A stretch of 64,000 nt of DNA from Clostridioides difficile ATCC 9689 = DSM 1296 (GCF_001077535.1 NZ_CP011968.1:3906001-3970000), one strand, 5' to 3'. Counted from the stretch's first letter, positions 16,664 through 25,631 are shown. Notes: a model not told the origin generated them from the sequence alone. A program made the numbers and translations.

Positions 16664-18368
16664 TAGTTAATACACCTTCTTTCAGGTATAATGTCATACT
16701 AAATGTATAGTTAGAATCTTCTGCATTACTTTTTATGCTATGTAATTTAACATCCTTGAAATAGTATAATCCCTTTAATTTATATAAAAATTGACCTACA
16801 TAAGAGGAATCTTTAGCATTTCCTTCTATATTTATAACATTTGGTATCTTATCATACAATGGAGTTTTATCATCTTTATCCGTGTTATTACTATTAGTCT
16901 CACTATTTCCAGTTAATGCTTCTGACACATTTGTAGTCTTATCTTCATTTAAATCATTATCTGTTTTATCTCCATTACTATCACTTTTCGTACTTGATTT
17001 TGTTTCATTGTTACTTGATTTATCTGTTGTAGTCTTATTACTTTTTGAATTATCAGCTTTATTATTAGTTCCAAGATTTTGATAAGTTGTTGATAAACTT
17101 GTTAGTTCAACTTTACTTGGAGTATTTTTATCTATATCATCCAATAAATTTTCCCACTTTACCTTTTTCCCAATTAACATATCATATACCTTTATTTCTT
17201 CGCTTTTACTCTGTATCATTTTTTCTATATTTCCAATCTGATAATATGCAGATTCAATATTTCTTATTTCACCATTAACATTTTCAAGTTCCTTATTTGC
17301 TAAATTATTTGAAAAAATTAAGCATAAATAAGGTATAGCAAGAATCAAAATAACTATTGGAGCAATTTTCAGTATGTTTTTCATTTGTTTAGCTTTTATC
17401 TGTTTTCTAAGTATATCCATTGGTAAAAAGTTTATATTTTCAAAATCTCTTTTCCCTTTAGGTTCTATCATACTTCCTAAAAGCTCTACAATTGAATTTA
17501 TATCATCTTCATCTATATCTCCAGTTATCATATCAGATATATCCATTATCTCAGTAAGGCCTTGAGAAACATAGCTTGAAAATGCAGAGCTAAAAGTTTC
17601 ATAAATTAATTTATTGGAATATCTTTTTCCTAATATTAATATAGTATCCGTAACCTTACCAAAGTTTCTTGACGAATAGTAATTCATAAGACCTTTTGAT
17701 TCTTCTACTACATTTAATAATTGCATGTCCATATCTTTAGCAGTTATCTTTATAGGTATATTATCACTAATAAATAAAGTATCTTTCTTATATATATTTA
17801 TAATTGTGCTATTGTCACTTATATTGGTTACCATTATATCATTGTAGTCTAAATTTTTAAGCATTCTTAAGTAAGCTGTTGATAATGTATCTATTCTATC
17901 TAATACTAAATCAAATTCATGCATTATCTCTACAATTGCATTTACCTCTTCCTTTTGTATAGCTCCAATGATAAGATTTAAGCTTGATTCATCGCCATCT
18001 GAATTATCAGGTGTTTCACTAGATACTTCATACGAAAATACATATTCATCTGACTCCAAAGCCATCATTTCGTCCATCTCTAGCTTCATAAATCCATCTA
18101 AATCCTTTTTGTCCATATTAGGAAGTTTTTGGGGTTTTAAAATTACATCTCTTGTATTTAAACAAAAAACTACATGTCTTGATTTTAACTTAACATTTTC
18201 TAATGCGTATCTCAATAGAGCATACTTTTCCTTAGAAAAATCTTGTGCAATATCCTCTATTGAAAACACATTAAAATTTTTTACATAAAACTTATCCTTA
18301 TCGTGTTTATATCTGCCCTCAACTATGGAAATAGAATCGCCATAATATGATACATAAACCTTGTTCAT
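16656..18368 (-). CDS. pilMN: PilM-PilN fusion protein
   Basis: The protein has 570 residues. Residues 1-300 form a PilM-like actin-fold (FtsA-type) cytoplasmic domain. NINFLP at 311-316 is the PilN N-terminal motif that binds PilM in other systems, here in cis. One membrane helix (331-354) and a short coiled coil follow. Then comes a low-complexity Ser/Thr/Asn/Asp/Lys linker (about 434-502) and a PilN-like C-terminal fold. In most Gram-negative systems PilM and PilN are separate; the fused form is known for C. difficile. It overlaps pilO by eight bases and begins 15 bases after pilC1. Confidence 0.9.
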   Translation of the reverse strand: MNKVYVSYYGDSISIVEGRYKHDKDKFYVKNFNVFSIEDIAQDFSKEKYALLRYALENVKLKSRHVVFCLNTRDVILKPQKLPNMDKKDLDGFMKLEMDEMMALESDEYVFSYEVSSETPDNSDGDESSLNLIIGAIQKEEVNAIVEIMHEFDLVLDRIDTLSTAYLRMLKNLDYNDIMVTNISDNSTIINIYKKDTLFISDNIPIKITAKDMDMQLLNVVEESKGLMNYYSSRNFGKVTDTILILGKRYSNKLIYETFSSAFSSYVSQGLTEIMDISDMITGDIDEDDINSIVELLGSMIEPKGKRDFENINFLPMDILRKQIKAKQMKNILKIAPIVILILAIPYLCLIFSNNLANKELENVNGEIRNIESAYYQIGNIEKMIQSKSEEIKVYDMLIGKKVKWENLLDDIDKNTPSKVELTSLSTTYQNLGTNNKADNSKSNKTTTDKSSNNETKSSTKSDSNGDKTDNDLNEDKTTNVSEALTGNSETNSNNTDKDDKTPLYDKIPNVINIEGNAKDSSYVGQFLYKLKGLYYFKDVKLHSIKSNAEDSNYTFSMTLYLKEGVLTNE

Positions 18369-18382
18369 TTGTCCTTTCCCTC

Positions 18383-19591
18383 CTACATGGCATCATATAT
18401 ACTAAGCATTGGCATAAATATTGATACAACCAGTATCGCAACTATAATACCAACTGCAATTATTAAAACAGGCTCTATCATTGAGGCCATCCTATTTAAA
18501 TAAATCTCGGATTCATACTCATAAAATTCTGCCATCTGTCTACTTATATTCTCTAATTCCCCTGTCTGCTCCCCTATAGCTATCATCTGTACCAACACAG
18601 AGTCAAAATACGTATATCTCTCTAAATTTTCTGCTAAGCCTTCTCCTCTTGTTATTCCATCTTTAGCTGATGCTAAAATCTTCTCTGCCATGGTGTTATT
18701 TACACTATCTATAATATAATCAAGCCCTTGAACTAATGGGTATCCTGTTGATACAAATAGATACAATGCTCTTGAAAATCGTGTAGCTACCATACAATTT
18801 ATTCCTTTTCCTAAAACAGGTATCTTATTTATAACTCTATCTTTATGAGCCCTTCCAACTGACGTTTTTAGATATTTTTTAAACTGATAGATAAATAATA
18901 TAATAACTAAGAGTACTATTATCCAAAACTTCTTCATAAACATACCAAACCCCATAACAATTCTTGTTATAAGTGGAAGAGTTGCTCCTACTGTTGTAAT
19001 TGAATTAATCATCTTAGGTACCATAAATGTTGTAAATATAAAAATCATTATAAATGAAGAAATCAAAACTATTAATGGATATGTTGCAGCATTTCTAAGC
19101 TTTTGTTTAACCCTGTGTTCACTTGCATAAAATGAAGCCATACTTTTTAATACTTCATCTAATTTACCTGTAGCTTCACCTGTAGCTACCATAGCACCGA
19201 GTAACTTTGGAAACTTTGATTTTGATGAAAGCATTGAATCTGCAATAGTAGAACCTACTTTTATTTCTGCCACTATACGATTAATTTCTTCTCTTAATGT
19301 AATGTTGGTTGACCTTCTAGCTAATGTTTCTAATCCAGAAATACTATTTATACCAGAAGATACTATAATAGCAAACTGTCTGCAAAAGTGGCTTATCTGG
19401 TCAGCTCCCAAGTCTTTTTTTCTCTTTCTACTAGATAATCTTATATTTTTATTTTTGCTTTCTTTGATTTCAATAACTCTAAGATTTCTCTTTCTAAGAA
19501 GATTTCTAGCTTCATTAAAATCGTTGGCTTCAATCACATCAGTTTGCTTTTTTCCGTCCTCTTTTATTACTGTGTATTTAAAACTTTTCAT
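18383..19591 (-). CDS. pilC1: Type IV pilus platform protein PilC1
   Basis: This 402-residue GspF/PilC protein has an N-terminal Lys/Arg-rich domain. Two duplicated GspF repeats follow, with QFAIIVSSGINSISGLETLA and RFSRALYLFVSTGYPLVQGL, each followed by VATGEATGKLDEVL and AIGEQTGELENI. Its three membrane helices include the C-terminal VLIIAVGIIVAILVVSIFMP. PilC forms the rotating membrane platform on which PilB and PilT act. It follows pilB1 by 11 bases. Confidence 0.95.
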   Translation of the reverse strand: MKSFKYTVIKEDGKKQTDVIEANDFNEARNLLRKRNLRVIEIKESKNKNIRLSSRKRKKDLGADQISHFCRQFAIIVSSGINSISGLETLARRSTNITLREEINRIVAEIKVGSTIADSMLSSKSKFPKLLGAMVATGEATGKLDEVLKSMASFYASEHRVKQKLRNAATYPLIVLISSFIMIFIFTTFMVPKMINSITTVGATLPLITRIVMGFGMFMKKFWIIVLLVIILFIYQFKKYLKTSVGRAHKDRVINKIPVLGKGINCMVATRFSRALYLFVSTGYPLVQGLDYIIDSVNNTMAEKILASAKDGITRGEGLAENLERYTYFDSVLVQMIAIGEQTGELENISRQMAEFYEYESEIYLNRMASMIEPVLIIAVGIIVAILVVSIFMPMLSIYDAM

Positions 19592-19602
19592 AATATCATC
19601 CT

Positions 19603-21279
19603 TTAATCAGTCATCAAAATTATTCTAATCATTTCTTCTACTGTTGTCTTTCCATTTAAAACTTTTTTAACTATATCCTCTTTTAAGCTAACCATACCTT
19701 GTTTTCTAGCCATCTTTAAAATTTCTCTTTGATTTGCAGATGAATCTATTAACTCTTTTATTTCTGGAGTAATTTCAAGCATTTCAAATATACCTAGACG
19801 TCCTTTATATCCAGTATTATTACACCTTTCACAACCTTTTCCTCTATAAATAGTTACTGATTCATTTACATCAATACCAAGAGCCTTTTTTTCTCCAATA
19901 TCTGCTTCATATGAAACCTTACAATGCTCACATATTTTTCGTGTAAGTCTTTGAGATATTACACCTAAAACAGATGAAGTTATTAAAAAACTTTCCACAT
20001 CCATATCTAAAAGACGTGAAATTGCTCCAACTGCTGTATTTGCATGTAATGTACTTAAAACTAAATGTCCTGTAAGAGAAGCTCTAATTGCTATTTCTGC
20101 TGTCTCAGTATCTCTTATCTCTCCAACCATTATTATATCTGGGTCTTGACGCATAAAAGCTCTAAGTCCGCTGGCGAAAGTAAGCCCTGCCTTTTCATTT
20201 ATTTGAGATTGATTTACACCAGGTAATTCATACTCTATAGGGTCTTCTATTGTTAATAGATTTCTATTTTCTGTATTTAGTTGATTTAACATTGAATACA
20301 ATGTAGTGGTTTTCCCACTTCCAGTAGGGCCAACAACCAATATAAGACCATAAGGAGTGTTTATCAATTCATCATATATCTTAGAGCCATGTTCGTCTAT
20401 TCCTAGTACTTCTTTACTAACCATAAAATTACTCTTATCAAGAACTCTCATAGCTATCTTTTCATCCCTGTTAGTTGGCATTGTAGAAACCCTAAAATCT
20501 ATGGGTTTATTATCTACTTTTAAATAGATTCTACCATCCTGTGGTATTCTCTTTTCAGATATATTTATATCTGACATTATCTTGATACGGCTGATTACTG
20601 CCTTATATGGTGCTGAGTTCATCCTCATATATTCTCTTAACATTCCATCTATCCTAAACCTAACACGCATGTAATTTTCACTTTGTTCTATATGTATATC
20701 ACTTGCTTCCATTCTAACAGCATTTTCTAGTATGTTATTTACTAATCGTACTATTGGAGCAGCATTTACATCTTCTTCAAGTATTACTGTTTCTCTTACT
20801 CCACCAGTTCTATTTTTGTTGTACTCAGTCATTGCCTTATTTATTTCTGAATGTGCATAAGCATGACCTATTGCTTTGTTTATATCTTCTGTACTTGATA
20901 TAAATATCTCTACGTCTTTACCAGACATACGCCTTACATCTTGAACTGCTTCTCTATCTTGTGGGTCTGACATGGCTAGACATATTTTATTTCCATCAAT
21001 TTTAAATGGAAATACAGTATATCTTTTGCATATATTTTCTGGAACCATTTTTGTAGCTAAAGTGTCTATTTCTGTCCCTTCTAAAAATATACTTTCTATA
21101 TCCAAGAGTTCTTTTAATACACTTATTAGTAAGTTACTATCTATAAGCCCTTCTTGTACTAGAAATTCTCCTAGTCTTTTTCCACTGTTTTTTTGTTCTG
21201 ATAGTGCCCATTTAAGCTGTTCTTCTGTTATATATCCTTTTTCGACCAGTTTGTCTCCTATTCTAACTTTTTTAGCCAC
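19603..21279 (-). CDS. pilB1: Type IV pilus assembly ATPase PilB1
   Basis: The protein has 558 residues from the GTG at 21279, which has AAAGGAG eight bases upstream. A GTG nine bases further up overlaps that ribosome site and is rejected. It has an N-terminal MshEN/N1-type domain (RIGDKLVEKGYITEEQLKWAL), a type known in other ATPases to bind c-di-GMP. The ATPase core shows Walker A GPTGSGKTTTLYS, the Asp box IEDPIEYELPG and Walker B RQDPDIIMVGEIRDTE. A zinc tetracysteine module (CEHCK...GCERCNNTGY) follows. It drives pilus extension. It lies behind the pilA1 terminator, so its expression depends on read-through or its own weak promoter. Confidence 0.95.
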   Translation of the reverse strand: MAKKVRIGDKLVEKGYITEEQLKWALSEQKNSGKRLGEFLVQEGLIDSNLLISVLKELLDIESIFLEGTEIDTLATKMVPENICKRYTVFPFKIDGNKICLAMSDPQDREAVQDVRRMSGKDVEIFISSTEDINKAIGHAYAHSEINKAMTEYNKNRTGGVRETVILEEDVNAAPIVRLVNNILENAVRMEASDIHIEQSENYMRVRFRIDGMLREYMRMNSAPYKAVISRIKIMSDINISEKRIPQDGRIYLKVDNKPIDFRVSTMPTNRDEKIAMRVLDKSNFMVSKEVLGIDEHGSKIYDELINTPYGLILVVGPTGSGKTTTLYSMLNQLNTENRNLLTIEDPIEYELPGVNQSQINEKAGLTFASGLRAFMRQDPDIIMVGEIRDTETAEIAIRASLTGHLVLSTLHANTAVGAISRLLDMDVESFLITSSVLGVISQRLTRKICEHCKVSYEADIGEKKALGIDVNESVTIYRGKGCERCNNTGYKGRLGIFEMLEITPEIKELIDSSANQREILKMARKQGMVSLKEDIVKKVLNGKTTVEEMIRIILMTD

Positions 21280-21344
21280 AGGTTTCACTCCTTTACTATC
21301 TCAATTATATCATCATTCATAATTGAACATTAAAGAAAATAGTA

Positions 21345-21373
21345 TAAAAAAACAGGAAGATTTTCTTCCTGTC
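21345..21373 (-). terminator. Attenuating terminator between pilA1 and pilB1
   Basis: A 9-bp perfect stem, acaggaaga (21352-21360) and tcttcctgt (21364-21372), is followed on the minus strand by T6-7. It lies about 60 bases past the pilA1 stop. It should release much of the pilA1 mRNA and give fewer transcripts of the machinery genes. Confidence 0.85.
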
Positions 21374-21430
21374 TTTTATATTATATTTTTCATTAAATTT
21401 ACAATATTCTTTATAAAAATATTGTTTTAA

Positions 21431-21952
21431 CTATTTTGTTGTGTCCATCACAGTATTATCTATAAGTACTATATATAGAACTTTATTATCTATTTTTGTA
21501 TTACTTGTTAATGGATCTCCCAAACTATTTGTTGTAGCGCTTGTATATATTTTTTTTTCACCTATATCACTCAATAATTTTGCTGATTGTGCTTCTGTTA
21601 AGGTAACTCCCTCAGTATTTGTACCTATCTGTAATACCAATTTACTACCAACTTTAATCAATTTATATTCTCCACCTATATCAGCTTTATCAGGAAGAGA
21701 CTCCATATAAGTTTCTAAAACACTTAAACCAGTTTGACCATCTGGTGTAACTGGTATCTTATTAGTATCTGAATAATAAGATAATGCAGCACTCTTAACT
21801 GAACTATAATCAGACTCAACACTTGCTACCTTAGCCTTGTTTATATTACTAAATAAAGCTGGAACTGCCACTACTGCTAATATACCTATAATTGCAATTA
21901 CTACCAATAATTCCACTAAAGTGAAACCTTTTTTATTCTTTTTTAACTTCAT
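21431..21952 (-). CDS. pilA1: Major type IV pilin PilA1
   Basis: This 173-residue prepilin has an eight- to nine-residue basic leader, MKLKKNKKG, cleaved before FTLVELLVVIAIIGILAVVA. The N-terminal helix carries Glu at +5, the standard class III motif. The globular domain has no cysteines, as is common in clostridial pilins. PilA1 is the main subunit of the C. difficile T4P, used in aggregation, biofilm and adherence. It is the first gene of the cluster, preceded by a 285-base leader with a c-di-GMP-II riboswitch and followed by a strong terminator, a layout that favours pilin over machinery. Confidence 0.96.
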   Translation of the reverse strand: MKLKKNKKGFTLVELLVVIAIIGILAVVAVPALFSNINKAKVASVESDYSSVKSAALSYYSDTNKIPVTPDGQTGLSVLETYMESLPDKADIGGEYKLIKVGSKLVLQIGTNTEGVTLTEAQSAKLLSDIGEKKIYTSATTNSLGDPLTSNTKIDNKVLYIVLIDNTVMDTTK

Positions 21953-22073
21953 TTTTATTCCCCCTTAAATTTTTTAATTAATACTTACTTATAATATATC
22001 TGGTTAAAAATCTAAGTAAAATTATTTAAACGTACTAACCAAATTTATTTCTAACATATAACCATTTTTTAAA

Positions 22074-22125
22074 TAAAAAAAGCTATGAAAATAATAGTAT
22101 TTATAAATAAATACAATTTCATAGC
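22074..22125 (-). terminator. Riboswitch-controlled terminator in pilA1 leader
   Basis: The arms gctatgaaa (22082-22090) and tttcatagc (22117-22125) form a stem, followed on the minus strand by a run of seven T (22075-22081). The promoter-proximal arm contains the 3' strand of the aptamer closing stem, so the aptamer and the terminator cannot form together. Confidence 0.88.
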
Positions 22126-22192
22126 CGGTTGCACCACTAACTCAATATGCTCCAAGGTGCCCACATTACAGAACATAAATCAACGTTTCTAT
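22120..22192 (-). promoter_or_regulatory. Cyclic di-GMP class II riboswitch aptamer (ON switch) for pilA1
   Basis: Read on the minus strand, the conserved blocks of the c-di-GMP-II class appear in order: GAAAC, then GGGCACC, then GAGTTAGTGGTGCAACCGGC. The GGGCACC/GGTGC pairing and the terminal ACCGGCTAT closing stem (pairing with ATAG before GAAAC) are visible. The closing strand is shared with the terminator stem, so ligand binding should prevent termination. C. difficile pilA1 is experimentally known to be switched on by c-di-GMP through such an element. This was recognised by eye, not by covariance search. Confidence 0.95.
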
Positions 22193-22243
22193 TTTATTAA
22201 ATTCAAATTATATAACTCATAATGTATATACATATCCATTTAT

Positions 22244-22272
22244 ATTATATAATATCTACCATATTTTAGCAA
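22244..22272 (-). promoter_or_regulatory. Sigma-A promoter of pilA1
   Basis: On the minus strand TTGCTA (22267-22272) is followed by a 17-base spacer and TATAAT (22244-22249). Transcription should start near 22237, about 45 bases before the aptamer. Confidence 0.75.
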
Positions 22273-22345
22273 CACTGTTTATACTATTTATATATACCAA
22301 CTTTTTACATATTGAAACAGAATTTCTAGAAAAATTATACTCTAC

Positions 22346-22392
22346 AAAAAAAAGAAACATCTCCCTACAATTATTATATATCGTAAGGAGAT
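22346..22392 (-). terminator. Terminator of the candidate structured RNA
   Basis: The 10-bp stem (one G-U pair) is formed by gtaaggagat (22383-22392) and atctccctac (22359-22368), followed on the minus strand by GTTTC and eight T. Confidence 0.8.
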
Positions 22393-22719
22393 ATTTATAA
22401 ATTATCATTTAGTTTTATCATTGTCATTTCCATCCTTTGCTAATATTTATTTGAAAGCTAAAAGCTATTACAATATAGTATTTTATAAAATCATCTATTA
22501 TAAACATTCTATCTATTATAGTTATGATTCAGCCACAATCATTATATAAACGAAACTCTTCATTTACAGATATGCTTATTGTGCAAAATTACTTCTTTAC
22601 AGTAATCTTATATAATCCAGAACCCTCTCACAAACACTAAAGATAGAATAGATACTATTTTCAATTCTTATAAATAAACTTTCAATAGATTTTTATATTC
22701 ACTTTAGATTGTGACTGAA

Positions 22720-22758
22720 TCATTTAATTATTAGGGGTTCATCTTCTAACCTTCCCAT
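22720..22758 (-). CDS. Possible 12-residue leader peptide
   Basis: ATG at 22758 opens a 12-codon frame (MGRLEDEPLIIK, then TGA). AGAGGTG is placed six bases upstream of the ATG and the frame lies within 30 bases of the predicted transcript start. Its stop codon lies inside the 5' arm of the 17-bp stem, so a terminating ribosome would open that stem. I do not recognise the peptide. Translation is inferred only from the ribosome site and the start codon, and the frame is short enough to be chance. Confidence 0.4.
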   Translation of the reverse strand: MGRLEDEPLIIK

Positions 22759-22793
22759 TGGAAACACCTCTTTCTTTCTTTATTTATATTTAC

Positions 22794-22822
22794 ATAATAC
22801 TACATAATCTGAATTTTTTCAA
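22794..22822 (-). promoter_or_regulatory. Sigma-A promoter of the candidate structured RNA
   Basis: On the minus strand TTGAAA (22817-22822), a 17-base spacer and TATTAT (22794-22799) are seen. The start would be near 22787. It is separated from prs by the terminator at 22984-23028. Confidence 0.7.
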
Positions 22823-22983
22823 TACTTTTTTGTAATATTTTTTATATTCATAATATTTTGAATAATATGCCCTTTATTAAGTTTATTTTACTTAAATATA
22901 CATAATTTTAAACTATAATCTCTTTTTACAATAATATATACCTTTCTAACAAGAAAAAAATAACATTCCATAATTATAAAATC

Positions 22984-23028
22984 AAAAAAGAGTTGCTCAA
23001 AAGGTTTATATCCTTTTAAACAACTCTC
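22984..23028 (-). terminator. Terminator after prs
   Basis: A long stem is formed by agagttgctcaaaagg (22989-23004) and ccttttaaacaactct (23012-23027) with one internal mismatch region. On the minus strand it is followed by T6. It ends the glmU-prs transcript. Confidence 0.88.
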
Positions 23029-23042
23029 ATAAATACAATAAA

Positions 23043-23993
23043 TTAGAATAATTTACTTACTGATTCATTAGAGAATATCATTCTTATAGCATCTCCAAAT
23101 AAAGGAGCTACTGTTTTTATCTTTATCTTATCTATTCTTTTCTCTTCAGGAAGTTGTATAGTATCAAGAACTATTAACTCACTTATTTCTGAATTAGCAA
23201 TTCTTTCAATAGCTGGACCTGATAACACACCATGAGTACAACAAGCATAAACATCTTTTGCTCCAAACTCTTTAAGTGCATTTGCAGCATTAACTATTGT
23301 TCCTGCTGTATCTATCATATCGTCTAATAGTATAACATTTTTACCTTTAACATCACCTATTAAGTTCATAACTTCGCATACATTAGCTTTCGGTCTTCTT
23401 TTATCTATTATAGCTATTGGAACTTCTCCATTTAAAGTATTAGCAAATTTTCTTGATCTAGTAACACTTCCTAAGTCAGGAGATACTACTACTAAATCTT
23501 CTATTTTCTTTTCATTAAAATAATTTGCTAATATTGTTCCACCTAGTAAGTGGTCTAATGGTATATCAAAATATCCTTGTATTTGAGCTGCATGTAAATC
23601 CATTGTTAATACTCTATCTGCTCCAGCAGCAGTTATTAAATTTGCAACTAATTTAGCAGTGATTGGATCTCTTGCCTTAGCCTTTCTGTCTTGTCTTGCA
23701 TATCCATAGTAAGGAATAACTGCTGTTATTCTACCTGCTGATGCTCTCTTTAACGCATCAATTAAGATTAATAACTCCATTAAGTTATCATTTACTGGGC
23801 TGTTAGTAGATTGCACTACAAACACATCACAACCTCTTACTGTCTCATTCATGTTTACACATATTTCACCATCACTAAATGTACCTACTTCACAATCTAG
23901 TACTGATACACCTATATAGTCAGCTATTTTTTGTGCTAACTCTTTCGATGAATTACCTGCAATAATTTTAATCTCGCTTCCGCTAGTATTCAT
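23043..23993 (-). CDS. prs: Ribose-phosphate pyrophosphokinase
   Basis: This 316-residue PRPP synthetase has the class I signatures. The flexible-loop region is [16 protein letters not shown], the metal-binding stretch is [20 protein letters not shown], and the PRPP loop is [13 protein letters not shown]. It makes PRPP from ribose 5-phosphate and ATP for nucleotide, His, Trp and NAD synthesis. It lies 94 bases after glmU, without a terminator between them, as in B. subtilis. In Bacillus ctc and pth follow; here the pilus locus is interposed. Confidence 0.98.
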   Translation of the reverse strand: MNTSGSEIKIIAGNSSKELAQKIADYIGVSVLDCEVGTFSDGEICVNMNETVRGCDVFVVQSTNSPVNDNLMELLILIDALKRASAGRITAVIPYYGYARQDRKAKARDPITAKLVANLITAAGADRVLTMDLHAAQIQGYFDIPLDHLLGGTILANYFNEKKIEDLVVVSPDLGSVTRSRKFANTLNGEVPIAIIDKRRPKANVCEVMNLIGDVKGKNVILLDDMIDTAGTIVNAANALKEFGAKDVYACCTHGVLSGPAIERIANSEISELIVLDTIQLPEEKRIDKIKIKTVAPLFGDAIRMIFSNESVSKLF

Positions 23994-24087
23994 TTATGTA
24001 ACCCTCCTGAAAATTTTAAAATACTAATGAATATAATTTATAATAATTTCGAGCTAAATTTTTTAGCCAAAATAATAAACTACATAA

Positions 24088-25467
24088 TTACTTACTTTGG
24101 TCGTCTTTTTGATTCTTTTTTTCTACCCATCCTTCTTTGATAACTTGTCTTTCTCTTGCTATTGCCAAAGCACCATCTGGGACATCATGTGTTATTGTTG
24201 AACCTGTTGCTATATATCCTTTTTCTTCTACAACTACTGGTGCAACTAAATTAGAATTTGAACCTATAAACGCATTGTCTTTTACTATTGATTTAAATTT
24301 ATTTTTACCATCATAGTTTACAAATACTACTCCACATCCAATATTTACATTTTTACCGACATGTGCATCTCCTATATAAGAAAGGTGAGATGCTTTTGAG
24401 CCATCTTCTATAATAGCATTTTTTACTTCTACAAAATCGCCTATTTTTACATTATTTCCTAAGTCACTCTTTGGTCTTAAGTATGCATATGGCCCAACAG
24501 TAGAATTTTCTCCAACCTTACTATCAATTATAGTTGAATTTTTTATTTCTGTACCATCACCTATTTCTGAATTTGTTATAGATGAATTCATTCCAATTAT
24601 ACAATCTGAACCTATCCTTGTTTTTCCTTGTAACATAACACCTGGATATATTATAGTATCATTGCCTATCATAACATCAGATTCTATATAGGTAGAGTTA
24701 GTGTCTATTATAGTTACTCCATTTACCATATGAGATTCATTTATTCTTCGTCTCATAATTTCTTCTGCCTTTGATAATTCTACTCTTGAGTTAACGCCCA
24801 TAAGTTCTTCAATAGTTGAACCTGCAAATGCACCAACTTTTAATCCTTTATCTCTCATTATTTTAGCAGTATCAGTTAAATAATATTCACCTTGTGAATT
24901 GTTATTATTTAGCAAATCTAGTGCTTCTCTAAGACTCTTTCCATTAAAACAATAAATTCCAGAGTTTATCTCACTTATCATCTTTTCTTCTGAATTTGCA
25001 TCTTTTTGTTCCACTATTTTAAGAAGGTCACCCTTCTTATCTCTTATTATTCTACCATAACCTGTTGGATTTCCAACTCTTGTTGTAAGAACTGTAGCAT
25101 GATATTTATTTTCTATATGATATTCAAATAGTCTCTTTAGTGTCTCTTCTTTTATAAGTGGAGTATCTCCACAAAGTACAACTATTGTATCTTCATCATT
25201 AATATATTCTTTAGCCATCTTTACAGCATGTCCTGTCCCAAGTTGTTCTGTTTGCATGGCTATTATAATTTCTTCTGCAAGCTTTTCTTTAACTACATCA
25301 GCTTCATGTCCTAAAATCACGACAGTATCTTTTACCCCTGATTTTTTTGAAACATCTATAATATGGTTAACCATTTCTTTTCCACATACTTTATGTATAA
25401 CTTTTGGGTATTTAGACTTCATTCTTGTTCCTTTGCCAGCAGCAAGGATTATAGCTTTAAAGTTCAT
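24088..25467 (-). CDS. glmU: Bifunctional GlmU: GlcN-1-P acetyltransferase / GlcNAc-1-P uridyltransferase
   Basis: This 459-residue protein has the N-terminal pyrophosphorylase domain, with the LAAGKGTRMKSKYPKVIHKVCGKE signature in pieces, QTEQLGTGHAV and CGDTPL. The C-terminal left-handed beta helix has repeated hexapeptides (for example IGNDTIIYPGVML, IGSDCIIGMNSSI, VGPYAYLRP) and the catalytic acetyltransferase His in ASHLSYIGDA. It makes UDP-GlcNAc for peptidoglycan and teichoic acid. A TATAAT box at 25527-25532, about 60 bases upstream, may be its own promoter. The position downstream of spoVG and upstream of prs is conserved. Confidence 0.98.
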   Translation of the reverse strand: MNFKAIILAAGKGTRMKSKYPKVIHKVCGKEMVNHIIDVSKKSGVKDTVVILGHEADVVKEKLAEEIIIAMQTEQLGTGHAVKMAKEYINDEDTIVVLCGDTPLIKEETLKRLFEYHIENKYHATVLTTRVGNPTGYGRIIRDKKGDLLKIVEQKDANSEEKMISEINSGIYCFNGKSLREALDLLNNNNSQGEYYLTDTAKIMRDKGLKVGAFAGSTIEELMGVNSRVELSKAEEIMRRRINESHMVNGVTIIDTNSTYIESDVMIGNDTIIYPGVMLQGKTRIGSDCIIGMNSSITNSEIGDGTEIKNSTIIDSKVGENSTVGPYAYLRPKSDLGNNVKIGDFVEVKNAIIEDGSKASHLSYIGDAHVGKNVNIGCGVVFVNYDGKNKFKSIVKDNAFIGSNSNLVAPVVVEEKGYIATGSTITHDVPDGALAIARERQVIKEGWVEKKNQKDDQSK

Positions 25468-25631
25468 TGATACACTCCATTCAATCTAATTTAATTTTAT
25501 TCGTATTATTCTCTTAATCAATATACATTATAATACATTTATCTAACAATTTGTATACAACATATACATTATCACTAATAATATAGCACTTTTTTACTAA
25601 AAAGTACATATTTTAATAGAAATTCTACATT

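Larger units (their letters stand above)
22346..22787 (-). ncRNA. Candidate structured RNA (about 440 nt) upstream of the pilus operon
   Basis: The element has its own promoter (22794-22822) and a strong terminator (22346-22392). Between them, GAUUCAGUCACAAUC-type arms at 22707-22723 and 22524-22540 form a 17-bp stem enclosing about 165 bases. The stem has one G-U wobble in the minus-strand RNA, which would be an A-C mismatch in plus-strand RNA, so it supports minus-strand transcription. A 9-base segment inside the stem (22641-22649) is exactly complementary to 22506-22514 outside it, which would make a pseudoknot. A local hairpin, ATTACT/AGTAAT, lies near 22590-22610. A 12-codon frame with a good ribosome site is at its 5' end. 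The RNA class is unknown to me; the raiA motif of Firmicutes is one family to test. Confidence 0.6.

Noticed and set aside
22987-23027. Long inverted repeat after prs as a possible regulatory RNA element
   Set aside because: It directly follows the stop codon and ends in a T run on the prs strand, so it is an ordinary terminator.
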